From the NCBI RefSeq assembly GCF_004348685.1, contig NZ_SMKO01000026.1:1-64000 (forward strand): DNA of 64,000 bases. The letters are read 5' to 3'. The notes beneath the pieces are model-generated. The model was not told the origin of the DNA and made no database searches. It was given only the letters and a program-made list of their open reading frames with translations. This document shows positions 34,711 through 43,150 of this stretch, piece after piece (position 1 is the first letter of the stretch; every line of letters begins with the position of its first letter). This DNA is from Nonomuraea deserti (GTDB lineage Bacteria > Actinomycetota > Actinomycetes > Streptosporangiales > Streptosporangiaceae). Both the position numbers and the translations under genes were made by a program.

Positions 34711-35478
34711 TCACATGCCGCGTGGCTTGAGCAGGTCCTCGGCGAGCCCGCCGAGCCAGTCGATGAAGAAGGCGATGCACGCGGTGAGCACGCCTCCGAC
34801 GATGGTCACGGGCATGCGGTTGAGCTTGAGGCCGTTGACGATCAGCTCGCCGAAGCCGCCGGCCGCGACGAAGGCGCCGAGCGTGGCGACGCCCACGGTC
34901 AGTACGAGCGCGGTGCGCAGGCCGGCCAGGATGGCGGGCACGGCCAGTTTCAGCTCGACCCGGCGCAGGATCTGGCCCCTGGTCATGCCCATGCCGCGGG
35001 CGGCCTCGATGAGCGCCGGGTCGACCTGCTGGACCCCGACCATGGTGTTGCGCAGGACGGGCAGCACGGCGTAGGCGACGAGGCCGACCAGCGCGGTCTG
35101 GAAGCCGACGCCCATGAGGAACGTGGCCAGCACGAGCAGGCCGATGGAGGGGACGGCCTGGCCCAGGTTGCCCACGGTGAGGATGATCGGGGTGATCAGC
35201 CGGTTCCTGGACCGCGAGGCGGCGATGCCCAGCGGGATCGCGATGATCACCACGAGTGTGGTGGCGGCCACGGTCATCTGGATGTGCTCGACGGCCTTGG
35301 TCACGATCACCGCCCGGTTGAGGCTGCGCTGCTCGATCGAGTCGAGTTCCAGCGTCCCGACCCAGGCGTACAGGGCGAGCAGGACGGCGCAGATGGCGAC
35401 GGGCGTGAACAGGTGGCGCGCGCCGAACGTACGGCCGAGCTTCCGGGACCGCCCGACGGCCAGGGTGTCAGCGGTCAC
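34711..35478 (-). CDS. Osmoprotectant ABC importer permease (OpuCB/D-like)
   Basis: This 255-residue permease has about six spans and the characteristic EAA-like loop ALIEAARGMGMTRGQILRRV. It starts at a GTG overlapping the end of the ATPase gene by 11 bases. The sequence VPSIGLLVLATFLMGVG is a typical OpuCB/YehW segment. It pairs with the 36450-37103 permease in the transporter. Confidence 0.93.
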   Translation of the reverse strand: MTADTLAVGRSRKLGRTFGARHLFTPVAICAVLLALYAWVGTLELDSIEQRSLNRAVIVTKAVEHIQMTVAATTLVVIIAIPLGIAASRSRNRLITPIILTVGNLGQAVPSIGLLVLATFLMGVGFQTALVGLVAYAVLPVLRNTMVGVQQVDPALIEAARGMGMTRGQILRRVELKLAVPAILAGLRTALVLTVGVATLGAFVAAGGFGELIVNGLKLNRMPVTIVGGVLTACIAFFIDWLGGLAEDLLKPRGM

Positions 35479-36463
35479 TGGACACCACGTCTTCCTGCTC
35501 GCCGGACCGGGTGCCCACGGCCTCGCACAGGGCGGCGTAGGTGAGCACTCCGGCCGGTGTGGAGCAGCGGTCGGCCCCGTGGGCGATCATGGTGTCGAGC
35601 GCCTCGCGGAGGCTGGCGTCGGCGGACACCTGGGGCAGGCCCGGGCCGGCCGGCGATTCCGTGGCGGGCACCTCCGACACGCGCATCAGCGCGAGCCGCT
35701 TGAGCGTGGCGTCCTGCCCGATGAAGTTCGCGACGTAGTCGTCGGCGGGGTCGGCGAGGATGGCGGCCGGCGTGTCGTACTGCGCGATGTGCGAGCCCTC
35801 GCGCAGCACGGCGATGCGGTCGCCCAGCTTGATGGCCTCCTCGAAGTCGTGCGTGACGAAGATGATCGTCTTGCGGAGCTGCTTCTGCAGTTTGACGAAC
35901 TCGTTCTGCAGGTGCTCGCGCGTGATGGGGTCGGTGGCGCCGAACGGCTCGTCCATGAGCATCACGGGCGGGTCGGCGGCCAGCGCCCTGGCCACGCCCA
36001 CGCGCTGCTGCTGGCCTCCGGAGAGCTGACGGGGGTAGCGGTCGCGGAAGGCCGACGGCTCCAGGTTCACCAGCGACAGCAGCTCGTCGACGCGGGCGGA
36101 GATCCGGTCGGCCGTCCAGCCGAGCAGGTTGGGGACCAGCCCGATGTTCTGCGCGATGGTCTGGTGGGGGAACAGGCCCACCTGCTGGATGGCGTACCCG
36201 ATGTGGCGGCGCAGCTGGTCGGGGTCGAGGCTCAGCACGTCCTGCCCGCCGATGCGGATCTCGCCGGACGTCGGCTCGACCAGGCGGTTGATCATCTTCA
36301 TGGTGGTCGTCTTGCCGCAGCCCGACGGGCCGACGAAGACGACCAGCTCGCCGGCCGGGATGTCGAGGGTGACGTTGTCGACCGCCGGGGCAGGCTGGCC
36401 CGGATAGTGCTTGGTCAGCGAGCGCAGCTCGATGCGCACGCCTTCGGTGTCACGGTCGAACAC
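35468..36463 (-). CDS. Osmoprotectant ABC importer ATPase (OpuCA-like)
   Basis: This 331-residue ATPase has Walker A GPSGCGKTTT, Q-loop AIQQVGLFPHQTI, signature LSGGQQQRVG, Walker B VMLMDEPFGATD and switch His in FVTHDFEEA. The C-terminal extension from about residue 245 is a shortened CBS-type region (VSADASLREALDTMIAHGAD), a place where OpuA-type ATPases sense ionic strength. Only one CBS-like unit is visible. It overlaps both flanking permease genes, so the operon is translationally coupled. Confidence 0.95.
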   Translation of the reverse strand: MFDRDTEGVRIELRSLTKHYPGQPAPAVDNVTLDIPAGELVVFVGPSGCGKTTTMKMINRLVEPTSGEIRIGGQDVLSLDPDQLRRHIGYAIQQVGLFPHQTIAQNIGLVPNLLGWTADRISARVDELLSLVNLEPSAFRDRYPRQLSGGQQQRVGVARALAADPPVMLMDEPFGATDPITREHLQNEFVKLQKQLRKTIIFVTHDFEEAIKLGDRIAVLREGSHIAQYDTPAAILADPADDYVANFIGQDATLKRLALMRVSEVPATESPAGPGLPQVSADASLREALDTMIAHGADRCSTPAGVLTYAALCEAVGTRSGEQEDVVSSDR

Positions 36464-37103
36464 GAAGCCCCCTCGGGGTGGTGATGTAGCGAACGGCGAA
36501 GAAGAACAGGTCGAACAGGATGGCGATGACCACGATCCCCAGCGTTCCCGCGAGGGTGGCGTTGAGCGAGTTCACCGAACCGAGCCGGGACAGGCCCTCG
36601 AAGATCTGCGTGCCCAGGCCAGGGCCGTCGACGACGGCGGCGATGGCGGCGATCCCGATCAGCATCTGCGCCGAGATGCGCACGCCGGTCAGGATGAGCG
36701 GCCAGGCCAGCGGAAGCTGGACCCGCAGCAGCAGCCGGGTGCGGCTCAGGCCCATCCCGCGGCCCGCCTCGACGGTGGCCGCGTCGAGGCCGCGCATCCC
36801 GGTGACGGTGTTGCGGATGATCGGCAGGAACGCGTAGGCGGTCAGTGAGACCAGCGTGGAACCCCAGCCCAGTCCGACGATCGGGATGAGGAGGGTGAGC
36901 AGCGCGAGCGACGGGACCGTCAGGATCCCGGCGGAGATCGCCACGGAGGTGCTCCGCACTTTCGGGGCGTCGTAGGCGAGGAGCCCGATGCCGACGCCCG
37001 CCACGGTGGCGATCGCTATGGCGATGCCCACGACGAGGGCGTGCTCGGCTGCGGCCAGCGAGAGGGTGTCCCAGCGTGAGACCACGTACTCGCTGAAATT
37101 CAT
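36450..37103 (-). CDS. Osmoprotectant ABC importer permease (OpuCB/D-like)
   Basis: This 217-residue permease is the first gene of the operon. It starts at the ATG at 37103, with GGAAG upstream. Six spans are predicted. The EAA loop reads ATVEAGRGMGLSRTRLLLRV, and LLTLLIPIVGLGWGSTL lies in the channel core. Its stop overlaps the ATPase start by 14 bases. Confidence 0.93.
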   Translation of the reverse strand: MNFSEYVVSRWDTLSLAAAEHALVVGIAIAIATVAGVGIGLLAYDAPKVRSTSVAISAGILTVPSLALLTLLIPIVGLGWGSTLVSLTAYAFLPIIRNTVTGMRGLDAATVEAGRGMGLSRTRLLLRVQLPLAWPLILTGVRISAQMLIGIAAIAAVVDGPGLGTQIFEGLSRLGSVNSLNATLAGTLGIVVIAILFDLFFFAVRYITTPRGLRVRP

Positions 37104-37129
37104 GGGGGTACCGGCTTCCTTTACGCTTG

Positions 37130-37197
37130 CATGGGTTCGCAAACGTATGCGATTAGTTGCGGTGAGCGCAAAACTAGGTGCGACTAGCGCAACAGTA
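37130..37197. promoter_or_regulatory. Control region between osmoprotectant operon and IclR gene
   Basis: This AT-richer strip repeats short TTGCG/CGCAA half-sites. One pair, TAGTTGCG and GCGCAAAACTA, forms an imperfect dyad around 37154-37175, and further CGCAA/GTGCAA copies follow. It is the likely binding region for the divergent IclR protein. Confidence 0.5.
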
Positions 37198-37227
37198 GTG
37201 CAATGGTTCTGTTATGAACGGATAGGG

Positions 37228-38046
37228 ATGACGGACAAGCCGACGGTGCCCTCGGCAGGTCTACGCCGGGACATGGAGATCCTTGAAGTACTCGCAGGTC
37301 ACGGGGATGGCCGCGATGCCGACGGGTTCGGTGTCAGCTGGATCGCGCAGCGGTTGGGCCGGGAGAAGAGCCAGGTGTCCAGAGCGCTGCGCGCGCTGGA
37401 GCTCGAAGGCATGGTCGAACGCGATCCGATCACCCGGCGCTACCGCCTAGGGTGGCGGCTGTTCGCGCTGGCCGCACGCACCCAGCACGCCAGGTTGGTC
37501 CAGGTCGCCGCCCCCTACCTGCGAGGGCTGGCCACCGCCTTCGACGAGGACGCCTACCTGTGCGTCCTGCGCGGCAACCTGGTGCTGACGCTGATGTCGG
37601 TGCCGTCGTCGCGGGTCTATCACCGGGTCTGGGAGGGTGTCTCCGTGCCGCTGCTCATGGCCGCCGCGGGCCGCTCCCTGGTCGCCGACTGGGACGACCA
37701 GCGGATACGCGAGCTGCTGCGCGTCACCACCCTGCCCTCCGGGCTCGACTCGGCGGTCAGCGGCACGGAGGAGTGGCTGGCCGACCTGGCCCACGTGCGC
37801 TCGTGCGGCTACGCCGTGACCGAGGTCGAGCTGGAGGACAGCAAGGCCGGGGTGTCGGCGCCCGTACGCGATCACCGAGGGTTGATCACGGCGGCGATCA
37901 GCATGTCGGTGACCCGGGCGCACACGGCGGCCCGGCTGCACGAGATCGGTGCCGCCGTCGGTGAGGCGGCGCGCCAGCTCTCCATCTCGCTGGGCCTGGT
38001 GCCGGACGGCCGCCCGATCATGTCGCCCACGGAGGGGTCGCTCTGA
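37228..38046 (+). CDS. IclR-family transcriptional regulator
   Basis: This 272-residue regulator has an N-terminal winged helix (VSWIAQRLGREKSQVSRALR, about residues 35-55) and a C-terminal IclR effector domain (LVQVAAPYLRGLATAFDEDA, then GVSVPLLMAAAGRSLVADWD and SVSAPVRDHRG-like VSAPVRDHRGLITAAISMSV). The ATG at 37228 is the first start within the conserved part. Divergent placement 124 bases from the osmoprotectant operon makes it the probable regulator of choline/betaine uptake. Confidence 0.92.
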   Translation: MTDKPTVPSAGLRRDMEILEVLAGHGDGRDADGFGVSWIAQRLGREKSQVSRALRALELEGMVERDPITRRYRLGWRLFALAARTQHARLVQVAAPYLRGLATAFDEDAYLCVLRGNLVLTLMSVPSSRVYHRVWEGVSVPLLMAAAGRSLVADWDDQRIRELLRVTTLPSGLDSAVSGTEEWLADLAHVRSCGYAVTEVELEDSKAGVSAPVRDHRGLITAAISMSVTRAHTAARLHEIGAAVGEAARQLSISLGLVPDGRPIMSPTEGSL

Positions 38047-38062
38047 AAGGTGCTTCCCGGCG

Positions 38063-38764
38063 TCAGGCGCTCGGGGTCGGGAAGCTCTCCGGTGTGGTCA
38101 GTCCGGTGCTCTCGAGCAGCCGCTGGTGGTTGAGCACGGCCGCGTTGCACTGCTCGGAGAACTTCCTGACCAGGGTGTTCTGCGTGCTGCCGCGGACCGT
38201 GCCGATGAGGCCGAAGATCTGGCCGTGGGCCAGGCGCAGCCACTTCACGTACGTGGTGTCGTAGTCGATCCCCGTGCGCCCGGAAATGTCGGACATCCAG
38301 CTCTGCTGGTCGTCGGTGGGCCTGACGGGCAACTCCACGTTCAGCTTGGTCGCGAGGTCGCGCGCCGCCTCGTCGAGCTCGTGGTGCTGCGACGCGATCT
38401 CGGAGCTGATCTTGCGGACCTCGTCCGTGCTCGCCTTCTGGACGGCTTCCTGGGCGATGACCATCTCCCACAGGGTGGCGAGCCGGACCTTCTTGATCAG
38501 CGAGCGGTCCGTCTCCGACAGCGGCCCCCACTTGGTGAGCCACGTGCCCGAGCCGCCCTCCTGATCCGCCTTGGGAGTCTCCGCGGCGTCCTGCGTCTCC
38601 TCCGGGAACGCCGTGTCCGTCGGCAGCGGGGCGGTGGTCTGCACGGCGGCGACATCCGGCAGGCCGGCGCTCTGGGCGGGAAACGACGGGGCGCACGCGC
38701 CGAGCGGGACCATCGCGGCCAGGCCGCAGACGACGATTACCGGACGGCTGCGTCGGAGTCGCAT
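38063..38764 (-). CDS. DUF4142 lipoprotein
   Basis: This 233-residue protein has a lipoprotein signal ending PLGAC near residue 24, a variable linker of about 50 residues, and a ferritin-like four-helix DUF4142 domain (VRLATLWEMVIAQEAVQKAS, ISSEIASQHHELDEAARDLA, then the last helix with SEQCNAAVLNHQRLL). The family is periplasmic and widespread. No metal role is assured. It is divergent from the STAS gene at 38975. Confidence 0.88.
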   Translation of the reverse strand: MRLRRSRPVIVVCGLAAMVPLGACAPSFPAQSAGLPDVAAVQTTAPLPTDTAFPEETQDAAETPKADQEGGSGTWLTKWGPLSETDRSLIKKVRLATLWEMVIAQEAVQKASTDEVRKISSEIASQHHELDEAARDLATKLNVELPVRPTDDQQSWMSDISGRTGIDYDTTYVKWLRLAHGQIFGLIGTVRGSTQNTLVRKFSEQCNAAVLNHQRLLESTGLTTPESFPTPSA

Positions 38765-38901
38765 GTGCCGTCATCCCCTCTGGGTTTCAGGGCTCGGCCC
38801 TGCGTGGGCTGTGCCGGGTCACTACGGGATACGCGGCGTCCGCGAGGAGCGTTCAGGCGGCAGGCCGAAAAGATGTGAGGCGCGGGGCCGGAATGCGGCG
38901 A

Positions 38902-38928
38902 CAGTCCGTTGCACAGAGCAACGGACTG
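38902..38928. promoter_or_regulatory. Perfect 11-bp dyad upstream of the first STAS gene
   Basis: CAGTCCGTTGC (38902-38912) and GCAACGGACTG (38918-38928) are exact reverse complements around ACAGA. The internal string TCCGTTGCACAGAGCAA closely matches TCCGTTGCACTGTGCAA before the second STAS gene at 52403-52419. TAAGGT (38930-38935) could be a -10 box for the STAS gene. Confidence 0.7.
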
Positions 38929-38974
38929 CTAAGGTGGGCTCGCCCAACACGGTCCCCCCACCTGGACGGATGCC

Positions 38975-39361
38975 ATGAACCCGATGGAACCAGGCGCCTA
39001 CGGGGCCCATCCGGATTTCGACATCGGGTTCGACCGCCACGGGCGCATCGCGCTCCTGCACCTGAAGGGCCGCCTCGCCGGGGTGGCATCGCTCGTCCTC
39101 CAGCAATACCTCGTCAAGGTGCTGGTCGCCCGGATCCCGCCGCTGTTCATCGTCAACGTCGAGGGCCTCACCGAGACCGACGACTCGGGCCGCGAGACGC
39201 TGCGCTCGGCCGACCGGCACGCACGGGCGTCGGGTGGGCGCATGATCGTCGCAGGTGGCGGCGGGGCGCTGCGCCTGGAGCTGGGCGCCCTGGATCTGGT
39301 GGAGTCGGTCGACGACGCGTTCGCGGAGCTCACCCGCTCCGGAGCGGGCGACCTGCTGTAG
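38975..39361 (+). CDS. STAS-domain anti-sigma factor antagonist
   Basis: This 128-residue single STAS domain has a strand GRIALLHLKGRLAG and a phospho-site region TETDDSGRETL, where Ser is in the usual place and the residue before it is Asp (the common motif is D-S-S-G). It ends in GALRLELGALDLVESVDDAF. The first in-frame ATG is used. It is a candidate substrate for the SpoIIE phosphatases at 17574 and 58411. The kinase partner at 13217 looks degenerate, so the true kinase may be elsewhere. Confidence 0.88.
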   Translation: MNPMEPGAYGAHPDFDIGFDRHGRIALLHLKGRLAGVASLVLQQYLVKVLVARIPPLFIVNVEGLTETDDSGRETLRSADRHARASGGRMIVAGGGGALRLELGALDLVESVDDAFAELTRSGAGDLL

Positions 39362-39465
39362 CGAACGCACGGGTCTTTTCCGATTGATGGGCGAACGCGG
39401 TGCTCGTACGCCCTGGTCAAGGGGAATGTTCGGTCCGACGTGACCCGTACAGGAAGGATCGGCCC

Positions 39466-40071
39466 GTGGCCACCATCAGACGCACCGCCAAGTCTCGCCG
39501 GAAAGGGTCCAGCCAGCCGTGGATCCACCAGGACGGCGTCGAGATCCAGGAGTTCGGCACGGTCCGCATGTTCCCGCTCGGGCTCACGTACGAAGCGCGG
39601 ATGTACTCCTGCCAGCGCCTCAACCAGGTGCTCGCGGACACCCAGATCCTCTACAGCCTGTACAAGAAGCACCACTGGCTGATGCGCGGCCCGACCTTCT
39701 ACCAGCTCCACCTGCTGCTCGACAAGCACGCCACGGAGCAACTCGCGGTGGTCGACCTGCTCGCCGAGCGGGTGCAGACCCTCGGCGGCGTGGCGGTCGG
39801 CGATCCGCGGCACGTCTCCGAGATCACCGTCATCCCGCGCCCGCCGGACGGCGCGGAGGAGGTGCCCGCGATGTTGTCGCGGCTGATCGAGGCGCACGAG
39901 GCGATCCTGGTGGCGGCGCACGACGCGGCCGCCCGCGCCGCAGAGATGGGCGACGACGGCACCAACGACCTGCTCGTCTCCGACGTCATCCGCACGGGGG
40001 AGCTGCAGACCTGGTTCCTCATCGAGCACCTGGTGGACACGCCGCTGGTCGAGTCGGCCCGCGACCGCTAG
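39466..40071 (+). CDS. dps: Dps-family DNA-protection ferritin
   Basis: This 201-residue protein starts at a GTG at 39466, where CAGGAAGG supports the start; earlier in-frame codons lack one. It is longer than the E. coli Dps of 167 residues because of a basic N-terminal tail (TAKSRRKGSSQP) of the kind that binds DNA. The ferroxidase residues are visible in LYKKHHWLMRGPTFYQ (His), LHLLLDKHATEQ (Asp, Glu). It probably stores iron and shields DNA in stationary phase. It stands alone, after the STAS gene. Confidence 0.92.
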   Translation: MATIRRTAKSRRKGSSQPWIHQDGVEIQEFGTVRMFPLGLTYEARMYSCQRLNQVLADTQILYSLYKKHHWLMRGPTFYQLHLLLDKHATEQLAVVDLLAERVQTLGGVAVGDPRHVSEITVIPRPPDGAEEVPAMLSRLIEAHEAILVAAHDAAARAAEMGDDGTNDLLVSDVIRTGELQTWFLIEHLVDTPLVESARDR

Positions 40072-40122
40072 AGCGACCGGCCGGCGACGCGCCGCGGGGA
40101 GGCGTACGGCAGTCTCTCAAGG

Positions 40123-40626
40123 GTGACGTCCAGCAACAGCCCACGCACGACACTCGTCCGACGCATGCGCAATCTGGCGGTGCTCGAGCCGGTGAACATC
40201 GTGATCTTCGCCGTGACGGTGTTCGTGATCCTGCGCGCGCCACTGAACACGGTGAACGTGACGGGGTTCGTGCTGGTGGCGGTGCATCTGCTGATCGGCG
40301 GCGCCTACTGGGCGATCAAGGTGCGGCAACTGCGCGCGCGGCTGCCGAGGCCGCCGCTGATCGGCGCCTTCGGGTGGTTGCGCCGGTTGTGCGAGGCCGG
40401 CCTGGTCGCCGGGTTCGTCATCCTCGCGGTGTCCGTGGCGCGCGGGGCGGTGGGGCCCGGGTCGCTGCCGGGGATCCTGTTCTACCTGCTGGCGGTGGCC
40501 GAGTACGTGAACTATTTCCACTGGCAGCTCAGCACCCAGACTTCCGCGGACATCACGCGGGTGCTGCGGACGCGGCGGCTGCACCGCTCGCATCTGTGCC
40601 TCGACATGCGCGCCCATCGAAGGTGA
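40123..40626 (+). CDS. Four-span membrane protein of unknown function
   Basis: This is a 167-residue protein, if the GTG at 40123 is used; an ATG at 40165 (MRNLAVLEPVN) may be the true start. Four hydrophobic spans are predicted: IVIFAVTVFVILRA, FVLVAVHLLIGGAY, AGLVAGFVILAVSVARG and LPGILFYLLAVAEYVNYFHW. The last 35 residues are basic. Nothing indicates a function. Confidence 0.7.
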   Translation: MTSSNSPRTTLVRRMRNLAVLEPVNIVIFAVTVFVILRAPLNTVNVTGFVLVAVHLLIGGAYWAIKVRQLRARLPRPPLIGAFGWLRRLCEAGLVAGFVILAVSVARGAVGPGSLPGILFYLLAVAEYVNYFHWQLSTQTSADITRVLRTRRLHRSHLCLDMRAHRR

Positions 40627-40701
40627 GCGTCACCGGCGGGCATGCGTTCGGGCAAATCTTGCCGCCATGACCGTCCCGCGCCCGCGCCGCGCGCTAGGAA
40701 C

Positions 40702-42153
40702 ATGGCGGTGAGTTCATCGTTGCGTTCACGGCTGCGCGCCGACCCGTGGCGCGTGCTGCTCGTCCTGGTGGCCGCCTGCTACGGAGTGCTCCAGCTGCTC
40801 CTGGTCGGCCCGGGCATGGGGCTGGGCTGGGACGAGGTCGTCTACGTCAGCCAGGTCGACCCGCGGGTGCCCGCGGCCGAGTTCATCGCGCCGCGCGCCC
40901 GCGGCATCACCCTGATCGTCGCCCCCGTCGTACTGATCACGTCGTCGACGGAGGCGCTGCGCATCTACCTGTGCGTGCTGTCGGCGCTGGCGCTGGCCGT
41001 GTCGTTCGGCACCTGGCTGCGGGTGCGCCCCGGACCGGTGGTGCCGATGGCGGCCCTGCTGTTCGCGTCCTTGTGGTTGTCGCTGTTCTACGGCAATGAG
41101 GCCATGCCGAACCTGTGGGTGGCGTTCTGCGCGGTCGCCGCGACCGGGTGGTGCGTGCGCTGCCTGCGCCGGGAGCGCGGACTCGGCCCGCCACTCGGGC
41201 TGGCGGCGAGCGTGGCCGCGGTGGCGCTGCTGCGCCCGCCGGACAGCGTCTGGCTCGCCCTCCCCCTGGCCGTGGCGCTGCTGGTCGCGCCGGGCCGGCG
41301 GCGGGTCGGCGCCGTGATCGCGCTCGGCGCCGGCCTGGCCGCGGGCTGGGCCGACTGGATCGTGGAGGCGTACGTGCGGTTCGGCGGGCTCGCCGCGCGC
41401 TGGCAGGCCGCCGGGGCGGCGAACGAGACGGGCCTGCACGTCTCCCTGTACGAGCACGCGCGGGCGCTCAACGGCCCCCTGCTGTGCCGGCCGCCCGCCG
41501 ACTGCGGGCCCGTCGTGCTGCCCTGGCTGGTGTGGTGGAGCACGATCCCGGTCCTCGTCCTGCTCGGTCTGTACGCGGCGCGGCGCACGGCCCGCCTGGC
41601 CGAGTGCGTGCTGCCCGCCGCCACCGGCCTGGCGCTGGTCGTGCCGTACGTCTTCCTCGTCGGCTACGCGGCGCCCCGGTTCCTGCTGCCCGCGTACGCG
41701 CTGCTGGCCTTCCCGATCGCGTACGGCGCGGTGTGGGCGCTGGAGAGATCGCGGCGGGCCGGGCCCTGCCTCGTCGTCGGCTGCCTGCTCGCCCAGTTCA
41801 CGCTGCAGGGGTTCACGCTCGACAAGGTCGTTGCCCTCCGGATGCCCAAGCGGCAGGCCGACGTCGAGGTGGCCCGCGCCCTGCGCGCGGCCGGCGTACG
41901 CGGCCCGTGCCTGGTGTACGGCGAGCACGCGGTGATCATCGCCTACCGGCTGGGCTGCGACGGGCACACCGTGCTGGACTGGCCGCGCGGCGACGAGACG
42001 CCGTCCGCCGTGCGCGACGCGCAGGACGCGGGCAAGCGGGTGGTGGCCGTCGACAAGGGCCGGCCGGTTCCCGCGCCGTTCCTGCTGGAATGGGGGAGGG
42101 GGCGGTTGCCCGGGGCGCGGCCGGGCGCGTGGCACGCGTACTTTCCGCGCTGA
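40702..42153 (+). CDS. Polytopic membrane protein, GT-C glycosyltransferase-like
   Basis: This 483-residue protein starts at the ATG at 40702, with TAGGAAC upstream. About ten hydrophobic spans are predicted. Early after span 1 it shows GLGWDEVVYVSQVDP, an Asp-Glu pair in the first extracellular loop as in the catalytic site of lipid-phosphate-sugar-dependent GT-C enzymes. The soluble C-terminal 130 residues include VARALRAAGVRGPCLVYGEHA. It probably transfers a sugar from a polyprenyl-phosphate donor at the cell surface. No wall or glycoprotein gene neighbours it, so the acceptor is unknown. Confidence 0.6.
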   Translation: MAVSSSLRSRLRADPWRVLLVLVAACYGVLQLLLVGPGMGLGWDEVVYVSQVDPRVPAAEFIAPRARGITLIVAPVVLITSSTEALRIYLCVLSALALAVSFGTWLRVRPGPVVPMAALLFASLWLSLFYGNEAMPNLWVAFCAVAATGWCVRCLRRERGLGPPLGLAASVAAVALLRPPDSVWLALPLAVALLVAPGRRRVGAVIALGAGLAAGWADWIVEAYVRFGGLAARWQAAGAANETGLHVSLYEHARALNGPLLCRPPADCGPVVLPWLVWWSTIPVLVLLGLYAARRTARLAECVLPAATGLALVVPYVFLVGYAAPRFLLPAYALLAFPIAYGAVWALERSRRAGPCLVVGCLLAQFTLQGFTLDKVVALRMPKRQADVEVARALRAAGVRGPCLVYGEHAVIIAYRLGCDGHTVLDWPRGDETPSAVRDAQDAGKRVVAVDKGRPVPAPFLLEWGRGRLPGARPGAWHAYFPR

Positions 42154-42341
42154 ACCGTTGTCTGCCTGGAGCCGCCGGGATGGAACAGCCGTTCCGCTCT
42201 CCGTGGAGCGGGTGCCCCTGACCGATCGGGAGCCGCTGCCGGAGGGCCTGCGACCTGGTGGGGCGCGAGCTGGAGCCGGGGTCTCGTCCGGCCGACCTCG
42301 TACCCCCTGGAGGAGATCCTCGCGTGGTGGCGCGTCGCACC

Positions 42342-42374
42342 GGGGAGGGCAGGGGGACGACCCCCGCCCTCCCC
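42342..42374. terminator. Strong bidirectional hairpin between converging genes
   Basis: GGGGAGGGC (42342-42350) pairs with GCCCTCCCC (42366-42374), and inside this GGGGG (42352-42356) pairs with CCCCC (42361-42365) around ACGA. One unpaired A (42351) interrupts the stem. It lies between the stops of the 40702 and 42382 genes. The remaining spacer, 42154-42341, shows nothing recognised. Confidence 0.8.
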
Positions 42375-42381
42375 GGCGCCG

Positions 42382-42723
42382 TCAGGCGGCTTCGTGCCGG
42401 CGCTGGCAGCCGATGCAGTAGCGGGCCAGCGGCCGGATCTTGAGCCGCTCGAACGGGATGCCCGTCTCGCAGTGCGAGCAGCGCCCGTAGGTGCCCTCGG
42501 ACAGCCGTTCCAGGGCCTGGCCGAGCTCCGCGATGGCGCGGTCGGCGGCGGCGATGTTGACGAGCAGTTCCTGCCACGTGTCGTCGGCACCACTGCCCTC
42601 GCGCGCCGCCGCCTGCAGACCGGTCAGCTGGTTGCTGCGCCGGGCCAGCTGCTCCTGGAGCTCCTGGCGCAGCGTCTCGGCCTGCACGCTGCTGAGGTGG
42701 GTCGTTCCGTTGGTGTCAGTCAT
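42382..42723 (-). CDS. TraR/DksA-family zinc-finger protein
   Basis: This 113-residue protein has an N-terminal coiled region (LSSVQAETLRQELQEQLARR) and a C-terminal four-Cys zinc finger, CSHCETGIPFERLKIRPLARY then CIGC. This is the TraR/DksA pattern in which the coiled hairpin enters the RNA polymerase secondary channel. Its ATG overlaps the stop of the upstream homologue by eight bases, so the two are co-expressed. Confidence 0.92.
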   Translation of the reverse strand: MTDTNGTTHLSSVQAETLRQELQEQLARRSNQLTGLQAAAREGSGADDTWQELLVNIAAADRAIAELGQALERLSEGTYGRCSHCETGIPFERLKIRPLARYCIGCQRRHEAA

Positions 42724-43021
42724 GCTGAAGTCCTCTCTGGAGCGCGCACCGGTCGCAGATGCTCCGGTACGGCGTCCGCAGGAGCTGTTCGTAGGCGATG
42801 AAGGTCCCGCAGCACCGGCAGGTGCCGTAGATGCCCCGGTCCATGCGGTCGATCGCGGCCTCGATCTCGGACGTGCGCGGATCGGCCGCGGCGCCCGCCG
42901 GCCGGGGGCGGGACAGGGCGGCCGTGAGCTGGTCCTGCAGCAGCTCACGGAGTTCCTCCAGCCGCGCCAGGTGCCGCTCGTAATGCTGCAGGTGCGTGTG
43001 GACTGATCTGACGTCGGCCAT
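42716..43021 (-). CDS. TraR/DksA-family zinc-finger protein (paralogue)
   Basis: This 101-residue protein has the same layout as its neighbour: a helical first half (LEELRELLQDQLTAALSRPR) and the zinc finger CRCCGTFIAYEQLLRTPYRS then CDRC. The ATG at 43021 is preceded by AAGGAG at a long distance (12 bases). The two proteins share only the general pattern, so this is an old tandem duplication or two distinct types. Confidence 0.88.
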   Translation of the reverse strand: MADVRSVHTHLQHYERHLARLEELRELLQDQLTAALSRPRPAGAAADPRTSEIEAAIDRMDRGIYGTCRCCGTFIAYEQLLRTPYRSICDRCALQRGLQHD

Positions 43022-43150
43022 GACGATGTTCGGCTCCTTGCTGGCGGGAAACGGCACACCTCGGGGGTGGCCGAAGGCAGCGCTCGCCGACGGGCCCGGG
43101 ACGTGCGTGACCGGGCCTCGCGCCGCGCGAGCGGCAGGAGAAGAGGAGCG

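Noticed and set aside
42155-42341. Possible gene remnant after the GT-C-like gene
   Set aside because: No frame showed a recognisable motif or consistent codon style; only the hairpin at 42342 is supported.
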